5,951 nt of DNA. Source: Acidiferrobacterales bacterium (GTDB taxonomy: Bacteria; Pseudomonadota; Gammaproteobacteria; Acidiferrobacterales; Sulfurifustaceae). The notes under the pieces were generated by a model, which searched no databases, was not told the DNA's origin, and saw only the letters and a program-made list of their open reading frames with translations. A program made the position numbers and the translations under genes. This document shows, one piece after another, positions 1 to 5,951 of the stretch. Every line of letters starts with the position of its first letter. Position 1 is the stretch's first letter. Location: positions 1 through 5,951 of the forward strand of contig WGFP01000239.1 of NCBI GenBank assembly GCA_015492195.1. Reading direction: 5' to 3'.

Positions 1-658
1 CATTACGGCCGTGTTTCTGTACTACACGGCTGCCAGCCCGGCGGAGACCCAGTTGATCGTGCCGCTTTTCAAGAACGTGGTCATCGATCTCGGCCCCGGA
101 TTTATTTTGTTGACCTATCTCGTCATCGTCGGCACCAGCAACGCGGTGAACCTGACCGACGGCCTGGACGGCCTCGCCATCATGCCCGCGGTCATGGTCG
201 CCGGGGCGTTGGGCATCTTCGCCTATGTAACCGGTCACTTTAATTTTTCGAACTATCTCGGATTTCCCTTTATCGCCGGCACGGGCGAGGTGCTGATTAT
301 CAGCGCCGCGATCGTCGGCGCCGGACTCGGTTTCCTGTGGTTTAACACCTATCCGGCCATGGTGTTCATGGGCGACATCGGTGCATTGGCGTTGGGCGCG
401 GCCCTGGGCACGATCGCGGTGGTGGTGCGCCAGGAGATCGTACTTTTCATCATGGGCGGCGTGTTCGTGATCGAAACGCTGTCGGTGATGTTGCAGGTCG
501 CTTCCTACAAGCTGACCGGCAAGCGCATTTTCCGCATGGCCCCTTTGCATCATCATTTTGAATTGAAGGGCTGGCCGGAGCCCAGGGTGATCGTCCGGTT
601 CTGGATCATTTCATTGATACTGGTGTTGATCGGTCTGGCGACGTTGAAGATACGCTGA
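1..658 (+). CDS. mraY: Phospho-N-acetylmuramoyl-pentapeptide-transferase, 3' part (5' end outside window)
   Basis: MraY transfers phospho-MurNAc-pentapeptide from UDP-MurNAc-pentapeptide to undecaprenyl phosphate, giving lipid I at the inner face of the cytoplasmic membrane. The first full codon is at base 2; 218 residues are visible, roughly the last 60% of a protein usually near 360 residues. The GTG at base 11 is internal, not the start, because the frame is open to the window edge and homologous sequence continues upstream. Visible signatures are NAVNLTDGLDGLA (bases 140-178), with conserved Asp residues of the active-site region; FMGDIGALALG (about 365-397), with the Asp associated with Mg2+ binding; and MAPLHHHFELKGW (about 536-574), the family's triple-His loop. 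About six hydrophobic segments match the C-terminal half of the usual ten. The C-terminus (RFWIISLILVLIGLATLKIR) closely resembles E. coli MraY as remembered. TGA is at 656-658, 1 nt before murD. Identification is firm; only the 5' end is missing. Confidence 0.98.
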   Translation, partial: ITAVFLYYTAASPAETQLIVPLFKNVVIDLGPGFILLTYLVIVGTSNAVNLTDGLDGLAIMPAVMVAGALGIFAYVTGHFNFSNYLGFPFIAGTGEVLIISAAIVGAGLGFLWFNTYPAMVFMGDIGALALGAALGTIAVVVRQEIVLFIMGGVFVIETLSVMLQVASYKLTGKRIFRMAPLHHHFELKGWPEPRVIVRFWIISLILVLIGLATLKIR

Positions 659-659
659 C

Positions 660-2015
660 ATGAGCGCGGTCTTGATGGCTGAAAAAACTGCACAACGGGC
701 GCTGGTGGTGGGATTGGGCGTCACCGGTCTGTCGTGCGCGCGGCATCTGGTGGCGCGGGGTTACGCCGTCACGGTCGTCGATACGCGCAAGGAGCCGCCG
801 CTGCTGAACGCGCTGCAGCGGGATTTCCCCCAGGTCGAGGTGCATACCGGCGGGTTTGACGCGCGCCTGTTCGACCGGCCGGGGTTGCTCGTGGTCAGCC
901 CCGGTGTCTCGTTGCGCGAGCCGGTTATCGCGCAGGCCGTTACCGCGGGCGCTGACGCCGTGGGGGACATCGAGCTTTTTGCGCGCGAGGCCGCGTCGCC
1001 GGTAATCGCCGTGACCGGCGCCAACGGCAAGAGCACGGTCACCGCGCTGGCGGGGGAGATGTGCCGGGCCGCGGGATGGAACACCGCCGTGGGCGGGAAT
1101 ATCGGCGTCCCGGCCCTGTCGCTTTTGGACCGCCCGGAACCGGATATTTACGTGCTCGAACTTTCGAGTTTTCAACTGGAGACGACCCACAGCCTGGATG
1201 CAAAGGCGGCGACCGTGCTCAACGTCAGCCCCGATCATCTTGACCGTTACCGTGACATGGAGGAATACGCCGCGGTCAAGGCCAGGATTTTTAACGGCAA
1301 CGGCGCCATGGTGCTGAACAGGGATGATCCCCGGGTAATACATATGGCGCGGCCGAATCGGCCCACGATCAAGTTCGGATTGACGCCGCCGGCCGCGGCC
1401 TCGGATTACGGTGTGGTTGAACATAACGGGGATCAGTGGCTGGCAAAGGGTGAACGCTTAATCATGTCGGCGAGCGAGATTCCGCTTCCGGGAAAACACA
1501 ATTTTTTAAACGTCATGGCCGCCATGGCGCTTGCCGAGATCGCCGGCGTGTCTGAGGAAGTGAGGCGGCGGGCGGTGTGTGCATTCAAGGGATTGCCGCA
1601 CCGGATGGAACCGGTGGCCGGGCGTGACGGGGTGCGGTGGATCAACGATTCAAAGGGCACCAACGTGGGGGCGACCGTGGCGGCATTGAACGGCTTGAGC
1701 GCCCCGGTGGTGTTGATCGCCGGCGGGGAGGCCAAAGGCGCCGATTTCCATGAACTCAAAGGCGCCTGTGAGAAACGGGCGCGCGCCGTGGTGTTGATCG
1801 GCAAAGATGCGCCCTTGATTGAGGGCGCCTTGGCAGGCGTGATTCCGGTACACCGTGCCGCCGACATGATTGCGGCCGTCAAGACGGCCAAGAAGCTCGC
1901 GCGACCCGGTGACGTGGTGTTGCTGTCGCCCGCGTGCGCCAGCTTTGACATGTTTCGTGACTACGCGCACCGCGGCGAGGTTTTCAAGGCGGCGGTGAAG
2001 GAAGTGCTGGGATGA
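660..2015 (+). CDS. murD: UDP-N-acetylmuramoyl-L-alanine--D-glutamate ligase
   Basis: MurD is the cytoplasmic ATP-dependent ligase that adds D-glutamate to UDP-MurNAc-L-Ala. The 451-residue product is slightly longer than E. coli MurD (438). The N-terminal UDP-binding domain shows ALVVGLGVTGLS (residues 14-25) and VGDIELF (101-107). The central ATPase domain has the P-loop GANGKST (120-126), LELSSFQLE (167-175), and DHLDRY (192-197) with the conserved His; Lys207 is the likely carbamylated lysine by alignment with E. coli Lys198. The C-terminal domain has GLPHRME (311-317), NDSKGTNVGAT (329-339) and LLSPACASFDMF (421-432). All key motifs look intact. The chosen ATG at 660 lies 1 nt after the mraY stop, with only a weak GAAGA (646-650) as ribosome binding site. 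ATG 675 (Met6) is an alternative that would leave MAEKTAQRALVVG at the N-terminus; it has no visible Shine-Dalgarno. The stop overlaps the ftsW start as ATGA. Function is certain; the exact start is less so. Confidence 0.97.
   Translation: MSAVLMAEKTAQRALVVGLGVTGLSCARHLVARGYAVTVVDTRKEPPLLNALQRDFPQVEVHTGGFDARLFDRPGLLVVSPGVSLREPVIAQAVTAGADAVGDIELFAREAASPVIAVTGANGKSTVTALAGEMCRAAGWNTAVGGNIGVPALSLLDRPEPDIYVLELSSFQLETTHSLDAKAATVLNVSPDHLDRYRDMEEYAAVKARIFNGNGAMVLNRDDPRVIHMARPNRPTIKFGLTPPAAASDYGVVEHNGDQWLAKGERLIMSASEIPLPGKHNFLNVMAAMALAEIAGVSEEVRRRAVCAFKGLPHRMEPVAGRDGVRWINDSKGTNVGATVAALNGLSAPVVLIAGGEAKGADFHELKGACEKRARAVVLIGKDAPLIEGALAGVIPVHRAADMIAAVKTAKKLARPGDVVLLSPACASFDMFRDYAHRGEVFKAAVKEVLG
1998..2004 (+). 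promoter_or_regulatory. Ribosome binding site of ftsW inside the end of murD
   Basis: AAGGAAG sits 7 nt upstream of the ftsW ATG at 2012 and lies within the last codons of murD. It is a good partial Shine-Dalgarno match. With the ATGA stop/start overlap, it supports the start at 2012 and a translationally coupled murD-ftsW junction. Coupling is inferred from the layout. Confidence 0.7.
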
Positions 2016-3199
2016 GCAGAGCGCTGACACATAATCAGGCCCGCCTTCAAAGAAAGGCGACGTGGCGGGTGGCCGGACGGACGCGCCCGGCCTGGGACCC
2101 ATGGTTGGTCGGGAGCGTGCTTAGTCTGTTGACGCTGGGGATCATCATGGTGCATTCGGCGTCCGTCGATTACGCCGACCGGGTTATGGGCAACAGTGCT
2201 TATTTTCTGGCGCGGCATTTCGCGTTCGTTGTTCTGGGATTGCTCGGCGCGGCCATGGTGATGCGCAGCCGGATCCGCTGGTGGGAGCAGGGCGGTCCCT
2301 ATTTGCTGCTGTTCGGCATCGCCTTGCTTATTTTGGTGTTGGTGCCGGGCATAGGCGTGTACGTCAACGGAAGTTCCCGCTGGATAAAACTGGGGATCGT
2401 AAACATTCAGCCCTCGGAGTTCATGAAGCTCTTTATGGTGGTGTACGTGGCCGGCTATCTCGTACGCAAGCAGGAGGAGTTGCGCAATTTCACCCAGGGC
2501 ATCCTGATGATCAGCATTGTCGTGGCGGTCATCGGCATGTTGCTGTTGCAGGAGCCGGATCTCGGGGCGGTCGTGGTAATCTCCGTGACGGTGCTGGCGA
2601 TGCTGTTTCTGGGCGGCGTGCGTTTCTGGCATTTCATGGTGGTGATCGCCACCGGCTTCGGCGGCATGGTGTTGCTTACGCTGATATCCCCTTACCGCCT
2701 GACGCGTGTCACCAGCTTTCTCGATCCGTGGGCGGACCCGTTCAATACCGGATTCCAGCTGGTACAGGCCCTGATTGCGTTCGGGCGCGGCGAGTGGCTG
2801 GGCGTGGGGCTTGGCGCAAGCGTGCAGAAGCTGTCATACCTGCCCGCGGCGCACACCGATTTTCTGCTCGCGGTGCTTGCCGAGGAATTGGGTCTGATTG
2901 GGGTGTTGGGCGTCATCGTGCTTTTCGGGATCGTGGTCGTGCGCGCCTTTGCCATCGCCCGGCAGGCGGACGCCGTGGGCATGCTCTTCGGCGCCCGCCT
3001 GGCCCAGGGCATCGGCTTGTTGCTCGGCATGCAGGCGCTGATCAACATGGGCGTCAATATGGGGTTGCTGCCGACCAAGGGCCTGACGTTGCCTTTTGTA
3101 AGTTACGGCGGCAGCAGCCTGCTGGTCAGTTCCCTCATGTTCGGACTTTTGCTGCGGATTGAGCGTGAGGCGCGCACCTATGCCTGGGGTATGCGGTGA
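2012..3199 (+). CDS. ftsW: Septal peptidoglycan glycosyltransferase FtsW (SEDS family)
   Basis: FtsW is the SEDS-family integral membrane protein of the divisome. It polymerises lipid II into septal glycan strands together with its cognate class B penicillin-binding protein (FtsI/PBP3). The product has 395 residues, near the usual 380-415. A basic cytoplasmic N-terminus of about 28 residues (several Arg/Lys) precedes the first hydrophobic segment (about 31-50). About ten hydrophobic segments follow, as expected for the fold. Visible family motifs are NGSSRWIKLG (119-128), QPSEFMKL (133-140), LLLQEPDLG (177-185), AAHTDFLLAVLAEELG (279-294) and the C-terminal PTKGLTLPFVSYGGSS (354-369). Asp283 in AHTDF matches the essential catalytic Asp of SEDS polymerases (E. 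coli FtsW Asp297 by alignment from memory). The paralogue RodA is the main alternative, but a position between murD and murG is the classic ftsW place. ATG 2012 overlaps the murD stop; TGA 3197-3199 overlaps the murG GTG. Confidence 0.97.
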   Translation: MSRALTHNQARLQRKATWRVAGRTRPAWDPWLVGSVLSLLTLGIIMVHSASVDYADRVMGNSAYFLARHFAFVVLGLLGAAMVMRSRIRWWEQGGPYLLLFGIALLILVLVPGIGVYVNGSSRWIKLGIVNIQPSEFMKLFMVVYVAGYLVRKQEELRNFTQGILMISIVVAVIGMLLLQEPDLGAVVVISVTVLAMLFLGGVRFWHFMVVIATGFGGMVLLTLISPYRLTRVTSFLDPWADPFNTGFQLVQALIAFGRGEWLGVGLGASVQKLSYLPAAHTDFLLAVLAEELGLIGVLGVIVLFGIVVVRAFAIARQADAVGMLFGARLAQGIGLLLGMQALINMGVNMGLLPTKGLTLPFVSYGGSSLLVSSLMFGLLLRIEREARTYAWGMR

Positions 3200-4281
3200 A
3201 CGGGGGCGTCATGATTATGGCGGGCGGAACCGGCGGACACGTGTTTCCCGGCCTGGCGGTGGCGCGTTGCCTGCGCGAACAACACGTGCACGTTGCCTGG
3301 TTGGGTACGCGCAAGGGGTTGGAGGCCAAGGCGGTGCCGGCGGCGGGTCTTGATATTAATATGGAGTGGATCAATATCCACGGCGTGCGCCGTCGCGGCC
3401 TGCTCGGCTGGCTGTTGTTGCCGTTCAAGCTGACTTATGCCGTGGGCCAGGCCTTTCGCATCCTGCGGCGCTGCAAACCCCAGGTGGTGTTGTCCATGGG
3501 TGGGTTTGTCGCGGGCCCGGGCGGGATCGTGGCCTGGCTGACGCGCACGCCGCTTTTGGTCCACGAACAAAACGCCGTTCCCGGCCTGACGAACAAGTGG
3601 CTGGCCGTGATTGCCGACCAGGTGCTGAGCGGTTTCCCCGGCGCCTTCGGTGGTTTGACCACGGCGCGGCACGCGGGCAACCCGGTGCGTCGTGAAATCG
3701 CCGCACTCCCGGAGCCGCAAGCGCGTCTGGCCGGGCATAGCGGCCGCCTGCGGCTGCTGGTGATCGGCGGCAGTCAGGGCGCGCGTATCTTTAATGAGAT
3801 TCTGCCCGAGGCGATCCGCTTGTTGCCCGCGGACATTTGTCCGGAGGTCTGGCATCAGTGCGGACGCGGGGCGCAGACCCAAACCGAGGCCGCCTATCAG
3901 TCCGCGCCGGTCAAGGCGCGGGTGAGTGAATTTATCGACGACATGAGCACGGCCTATGACTGGGCCGACGTCGTGTTGTGCCGCGCCGGGGCCATGACAA
4001 TCGCCGAGCTGGCCGCCTCCGGGTCGGCCTCGATCCTGGTGCCCTATCCCCATGCCGTGGACGACCACCAGACCGCCAACGCGAACTTCCTGGTGGAGCG
4101 CGGGGCGGCGGTGTTGTTGCCGCAGGAGGCATTCACCCCGGCCGCTGTCTGCGAACGCTTGCAGCGTTTTGCCGAAAACCGCGAACTGGCGTTAAAGATG
4201 GCGATGGCAGCCAGGGGTTGCGCCGTCACCGACGCCGCCGACACCGTGGCACGTTTGTGCCTGGAGGTGATGCATGCGTGA
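3196..4281 (+). CDS. murG: UDP-GlcNAc:lipid I N-acetylglucosaminyltransferase (lipid II synthase)
   Basis: MurG is a GT-B-fold (family GT28) glycosyltransferase at the inner face of the cytoplasmic membrane. It transfers GlcNAc from UDP-GlcNAc to lipid I, giving lipid II. The 361-residue product compares with 355 in E. coli. Three glycine-rich signatures are present: AGGTGGHVFPGLAVA (residues 9-23, with the conserved His15), SMGGFVAGPGG (100-110) and IGGSQGARIFN (190-200). Others are HEQNAVPGLTNKWLA (123-137), GNPVR (161-165), EFIDDM (245-250), CRAGAMTIAELAASG (262-276) and DDHQTANA (289-296), which includes UDP-GlcNAc-contacting residues of the C-terminal domain. The hydrophobic and basic stretch around 69-87 fits the membrane-association patch. 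The GTG start at 3196 forms a GTGA overlap with ftsW and gives an N-terminus close to the family length; it has only a modest TGGGG (3185-3189) upstream. ATG 3211 is an alternative, preceded closely by GGGGG (3202-3206). Function is certain; the start is uncertain by up to five codons. Confidence 0.96.
   Translation: MNGGVMIMAGGTGGHVFPGLAVARCLREQHVHVAWLGTRKGLEAKAVPAAGLDINMEWINIHGVRRRGLLGWLLLPFKLTYAVGQAFRILRRCKPQVVLSMGGFVAGPGGIVAWLTRTPLLVHEQNAVPGLTNKWLAVIADQVLSGFPGAFGGLTTARHAGNPVRREIAALPEPQARLAGHSGRLRLLVIGGSQGARIFNEILPEAIRLLPADICPEVWHQCGRGAQTQTEAAYQSAPVKARVSEFIDDMSTAYDWADVVLCRAGAMTIAELAASGSASILVPYPHAVDDHQTANANFLVERGAAVLLPQEAFTPAAVCERLQRFAENRELALKMAMAARGCAVTDAADTVARLCLEVMHA
4263..4270 (+). promoter_or_regulatory. 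Strong ribosome binding site of murC inside the end of murG
   Basis: GGAGGTGA matches the full Shine-Dalgarno consensus over 8 bases. The GGAGG core ends 6 nt before the murC ATG at 4274. It encodes part of the last murG codons (L-E-V-M). The TGA at its end (4268-4270) is also a stop in the murC frame two codons upstream, which rules out any earlier murC start. Confidence 0.85.
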
Positions 4282-5677
4282 CCGGGTCAAGCGCGTGCAT
4301 TTTGTCGGCATCGGCGGATCCGGCATGTGCGGCATCGCCGAGGTGCTGTTTAATCTCAAGTTTCAGGTGTCCGGTTCGGACGTCCGTGAGAGCGCCAACA
4401 CCCGGCGCCTTAAGGAGCTTGGGGTCGCGGTGCACATCGGTCACGATCCCCGGCTGGTGGAAAACGCCGACGTGGTGGTGATTTCTTCGGCCGTGGATGA
4501 AACCAATCCCGAGGTGCGCGCGGCGTACGCCGCCAAGGTCCCGGTCATCCCGCGCGCCGAGATGCTGGGTGAGCTCATGCGGCTGCAGCGCGGCATCGCC
4601 GTCGCCGGCACCCACGGCAAGACCACCACCACCAGCCTGATTGCCAGCCTGCTCGCCGAAAGCGGCTTGGATCCCACCTTTGTCATCGGCGGGCGCCTGA
4701 CCAGCGCCGGCGCCCACGCGCGCCTGGGCCGCGGCGACTACCTGGTGGCGGAGGCCGATGAAAGCGACGCTTCGTTTTTCCATCTGCAGCCGTTCCTGTC
4801 GGTCGTGACCAACATCGACGCCGATCATATGGCCACCTACGGCGGCGACTTTAACCGGCTCAAACAGGCCTTCATTGATTTTCTGCACAACCTCCCGTTC
4901 TACGGGCTGGCGGTGCTTTGCATCGATGATCCGGTGGTGCGCGAGATTCTGCCGCGGATACACAAGCCGGTCCTGACCTACGGCGCGTCTGCCGACGCCG
5001 ACATGCGCGTCAGCGCCGTCAAACCGGAAGGGCTCAAGATGCATTTCAGCGTTGCACGACGCGGCGAGGAGAACTGGCTTCGGGCCACGCTTAATTTACC
5101 CGGCAAGCACAATGTATTGAACGCGCTGGCGGCGATCAGCGTGGCGCATGAATTGGGAGTGAGCCGGGATGACATTGTCAAAGGCCTGGCGAATTTCTCC
5201 GGCATTGATCGGCGTTTCCAGGTCAACGGTCGGGTAACCTGGAACGGCGGTGACGTCATTCTGGTGGACGATTACGGCCACCATCCGCGCGAGATCGCCG
5301 CCACCGTGGAGGCCGCGCGCCGCGCCTGGCCGAAGCGGCGCCTGGTGGTGGTGTTCCAGCCGCACCGCTACACGCGCACGCACGACCTGCTGGATGACTT
5401 CAGTATCGTGTTGAGCAAACTGGATCTGTTGTTGATTACCGAGGTCTATGCCGCGGGTGAGCGTCCCATCGCCGCCGCCGACGGCCGGGCGTTGGCACGC
5501 GCCGTCCGCGCGCGCGGCAAGACCGACCCGATTTTCGTCGCCGACATCAATACGCTGCCGGAGATGCTCAAGGACATCCTGCGCCCCAATGATGTTTTAC
5601 TCACCCTGGGGGCGGGCAATATCGGCCACGTGGCGGCGATGCTGCCGCAGACCCTGGTCGTCAGGAGGATCGGATGA
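4274..5677 (+). CDS. murC: UDP-N-acetylmuramate--L-alanine ligase
   Basis: MurC is the cytoplasmic ATP-dependent Mur ligase that attaches L-Ala to UDP-MurNAc, the first step of the stem peptide. The product has 467 residues. The N-terminal domain shows HFVGIGGSGMCGIAEVL (9-25) and SGSD (33-36). The central domain has the P-loop AGTHGKTTTT (111-120), AEADESDASFFHLQP (159-173) and VVTNIDADHMATYGGDF (177-193). The C-terminal domain has LPGKHNVLNALAA (275-287), GIDRRFQ (310-316), VDDYGHHPREI (331-341), FQPHRYTRT (361-369) and GAGNIG (446-451). The HTSLVDDYGHHP-type and PHRYTR signatures separate MurC from MurD/E/F. It is shorter than E. coli MurC (491), mostly at the N-terminus (about 14 residues), with no core motif lost. 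ATG 4274 overlaps murG by 8 nt, has a strong Shine-Dalgarno, and is preceded by an in-frame stop at 4268-4270, so the start is well determined. The stop overlaps the murB ATG. Confidence 0.98.
   Translation: MRDRVKRVHFVGIGGSGMCGIAEVLFNLKFQVSGSDVRESANTRRLKELGVAVHIGHDPRLVENADVVVISSAVDETNPEVRAAYAAKVPVIPRAEMLGELMRLQRGIAVAGTHGKTTTTSLIASLLAESGLDPTFVIGGRLTSAGAHARLGRGDYLVAEADESDASFFHLQPFLSVVTNIDADHMATYGGDFNRLKQAFIDFLHNLPFYGLAVLCIDDPVVREILPRIHKPVLTYGASADADMRVSAVKPEGLKMHFSVARRGEENWLRATLNLPGKHNVLNALAAISVAHELGVSRDDIVKGLANFSGIDRRFQVNGRVTWNGGDVILVDDYGHHPREIAATVEAARRAWPKRRLVVVFQPHRYTRTHDLLDDFSIVLSKLDLLLITEVYAAGERPIAAADGRALARAVRARGKTDPIFVADINTLPEMLKDILRPNDVLLTLGAGNIGHVAAMLPQTLVVRRIG
5663..5668 (+). promoter_or_regulatory. 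Strong ribosome binding site of murB inside the end of murC
   Basis: AGGAGG lies 5 nt upstream of the murB ATG at 5674 and encodes the tandem Arg codons (VVRRIG) at the murC C-terminus. This consensus Shine-Dalgarno decides the murB start and, with the ATGA overlap, suggests efficient coupled initiation. Confidence 0.85.
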
Positions 5678-5951
5678 CGGCGCGTGCGAGCCACCCGATC
5701 CTGCGCGGGCAACTGCGGGTCAATGAGCCCATGGCGCGGCACACGAGCTGGCGCACGGGGGGCGCGGCGGCGCGTTTTTATGTCCCGACGGACATCGATG
5801 ACCTCGCCGTCTTTATGCAAACCCTCCCGCCGGATGAGCCGGTTTACTGGGTGGGGCTCGGCAGCAATCTGTTGGTGCGCGACGGCGGGGTGCGCGGGAC
5901 CGTGATTGCGACCAGTCAGGCGCTTAACGGGTTGCGTCTCGTTGAAAAAGA
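5674..5951 (+). CDS. murB: UDP-N-acetylenolpyruvoylglucosamine reductase, 5' part (3' end outside window)
   Basis: MurB is the cytoplasmic FAD- and NADPH-dependent enzyme that reduces UDP-GlcNAc-enolpyruvate to UDP-MurNAc, the substrate of MurC encoded just upstream. Only the first 92 codons are present, and the frame stays open to the window end. The translation begins MTARASHPILRGQL. It continues with NEPMARHTSWRTGG (residues 17-30), the family's N-terminal FAD-domain signature (the substrate-flavin fold starts at HTSWRTGG). YWVGLGSNLLVRDGGVRG (58-75) is the GxGSNLL loop that contacts the FAD pyrophosphate. No frameshift or truncation is seen. The start at ATG 5674 overlaps the murC stop (ATGA) and follows AGGAGG at 5663-5668. 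The MurB subtype cannot be set because the distinguishing C-terminal part is missing. In clusters with this order ddl and ftsQ often follow, but that is outside the window. Confidence 0.95.
   Translation, partial: MTARASHPILRGQLRVNEPMARHTSWRTGGAAARFYVPTDIDDLAVFMQTLPPDEPVYWVGLGSNLLVRDGGVRGTVIATSQALNGLRLVEK

Noticed and set aside
11..13. GTG as the start of a short 215-residue MraY
   Set aside because: The frame is open to base 2 and the full MraY is about 360 residues; the upstream codons continue the homologous protein, so the gene is cut by the window edge.
656..662. Possible promoter or terminator between mraY and murD
   Set aside because: Only 1 nt separates the genes, and I saw no convincing -35/-10 pair or hairpin with a T-run there. 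A promoter inside the end of mraY cannot be excluded, but I cannot support one.
606..1424. Minus-strand open frame of 272 codons opposite murD
   Set aside because: It lies opposite an intact murD, its translation is rich in Arg, His, Gln and Gly with no recognisable domain, and it has no operon context. High GC with strong third-position bias commonly produces such antisense frames.
2281..3162. Plus-strand open frame of 293 codons in another frame inside ftsW
   Set aside because: The translation is Arg/Gly/His-rich and lacks domains, while the ftsW frame carries all the SEDS motifs. The length is explained by GC-rich codons lacking stops.
3380..3393. Perfect inverted repeat ACGGCG-TG-CGCCGT within murG
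   Set aside because: The 2-nt gap is too short for a stable hairpin loop, there is no T-tract, and it lies mid-gene encoding the basic HGVRRRG stretch. Expected by chance in GC-rich DNA.
3178..4068. Minus-strand open frame of 296 codons opposite murG
   Set aside because: It is fully covered by an intact murG, has low-complexity basic composition and no domain signature. A GC-bias shadow.
4226..5044. Minus-strand open frame of 272 codons opposite murC
   Set aside because: The Gly/His/Val-rich translation shows no family motif, and the plus strand there carries the conserved MurC P-loop and ADESD motifs.

Overview
The window is one uninterrupted, plus-strand stretch of the dcw (division and cell wall) cluster of a Gram-negative bacterium. 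In order it carries the 3' part of mraY, then complete murD, ftsW, murG and murC, and the 5' part of murB. Every gene is recognisable from family motifs. There is essentially no non-coding DNA: mraY and murD are 1 nt apart, and every later junction is an overlap (ATGA murD/ftsW, GTGA ftsW/murG, 8 nt murG/murC, ATGA murC/murB). I see no RNA genes, mobile elements, CRISPR, terminators or internal promoters that I can support.

Organism: the DNA is GC-rich (about 60-65% by eye, not counted), and the proteins resemble gammaproteobacterial homologues as I remember them, especially MraY against E. coli and Pseudomonas. murB directly after murC differs from E. coli and Pseudomonas, where ddlB follows murC and murB lies elsewhere. 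A non-enteric, non-pseudomonad gammaproteobacterium (or, less likely, a betaproteobacterium) fits best. This placement is inference and I cannot name a genus.

Layout: 1-658 MraY (lipid I synthase, membrane); 660-2015 MurD (adds D-Glu, cytoplasm); 2012-3199 FtsW (SEDS septal glycosyltransferase, membrane); 3196-4281 MurG (lipid II synthase, inner face of the membrane); 4274-5677 MurC (adds L-Ala); 5674-5951 MurB (makes UDP-MurNAc; cut by the window end).

Pathway order: MurB makes UDP-MurNAc, MurC adds L-Ala and MurD adds D-Glu. After later ligases complete the pentapeptide, MraY moves it to undecaprenyl phosphate (lipid I) and MurG adds GlcNAc (lipid II). After flipping, FtsW polymerises lipid II at the septum with its partner transpeptidase. 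The tight overlaps suggest one polycistronic mRNA with translational coupling.

I found no previously undescribed system. This is a conserved housekeeping locus; the points worth a second look are small ones: start-site choices, differing ribosome-binding-site strength, murB placement, and long antisense open frames that are almost certainly composition artefacts.
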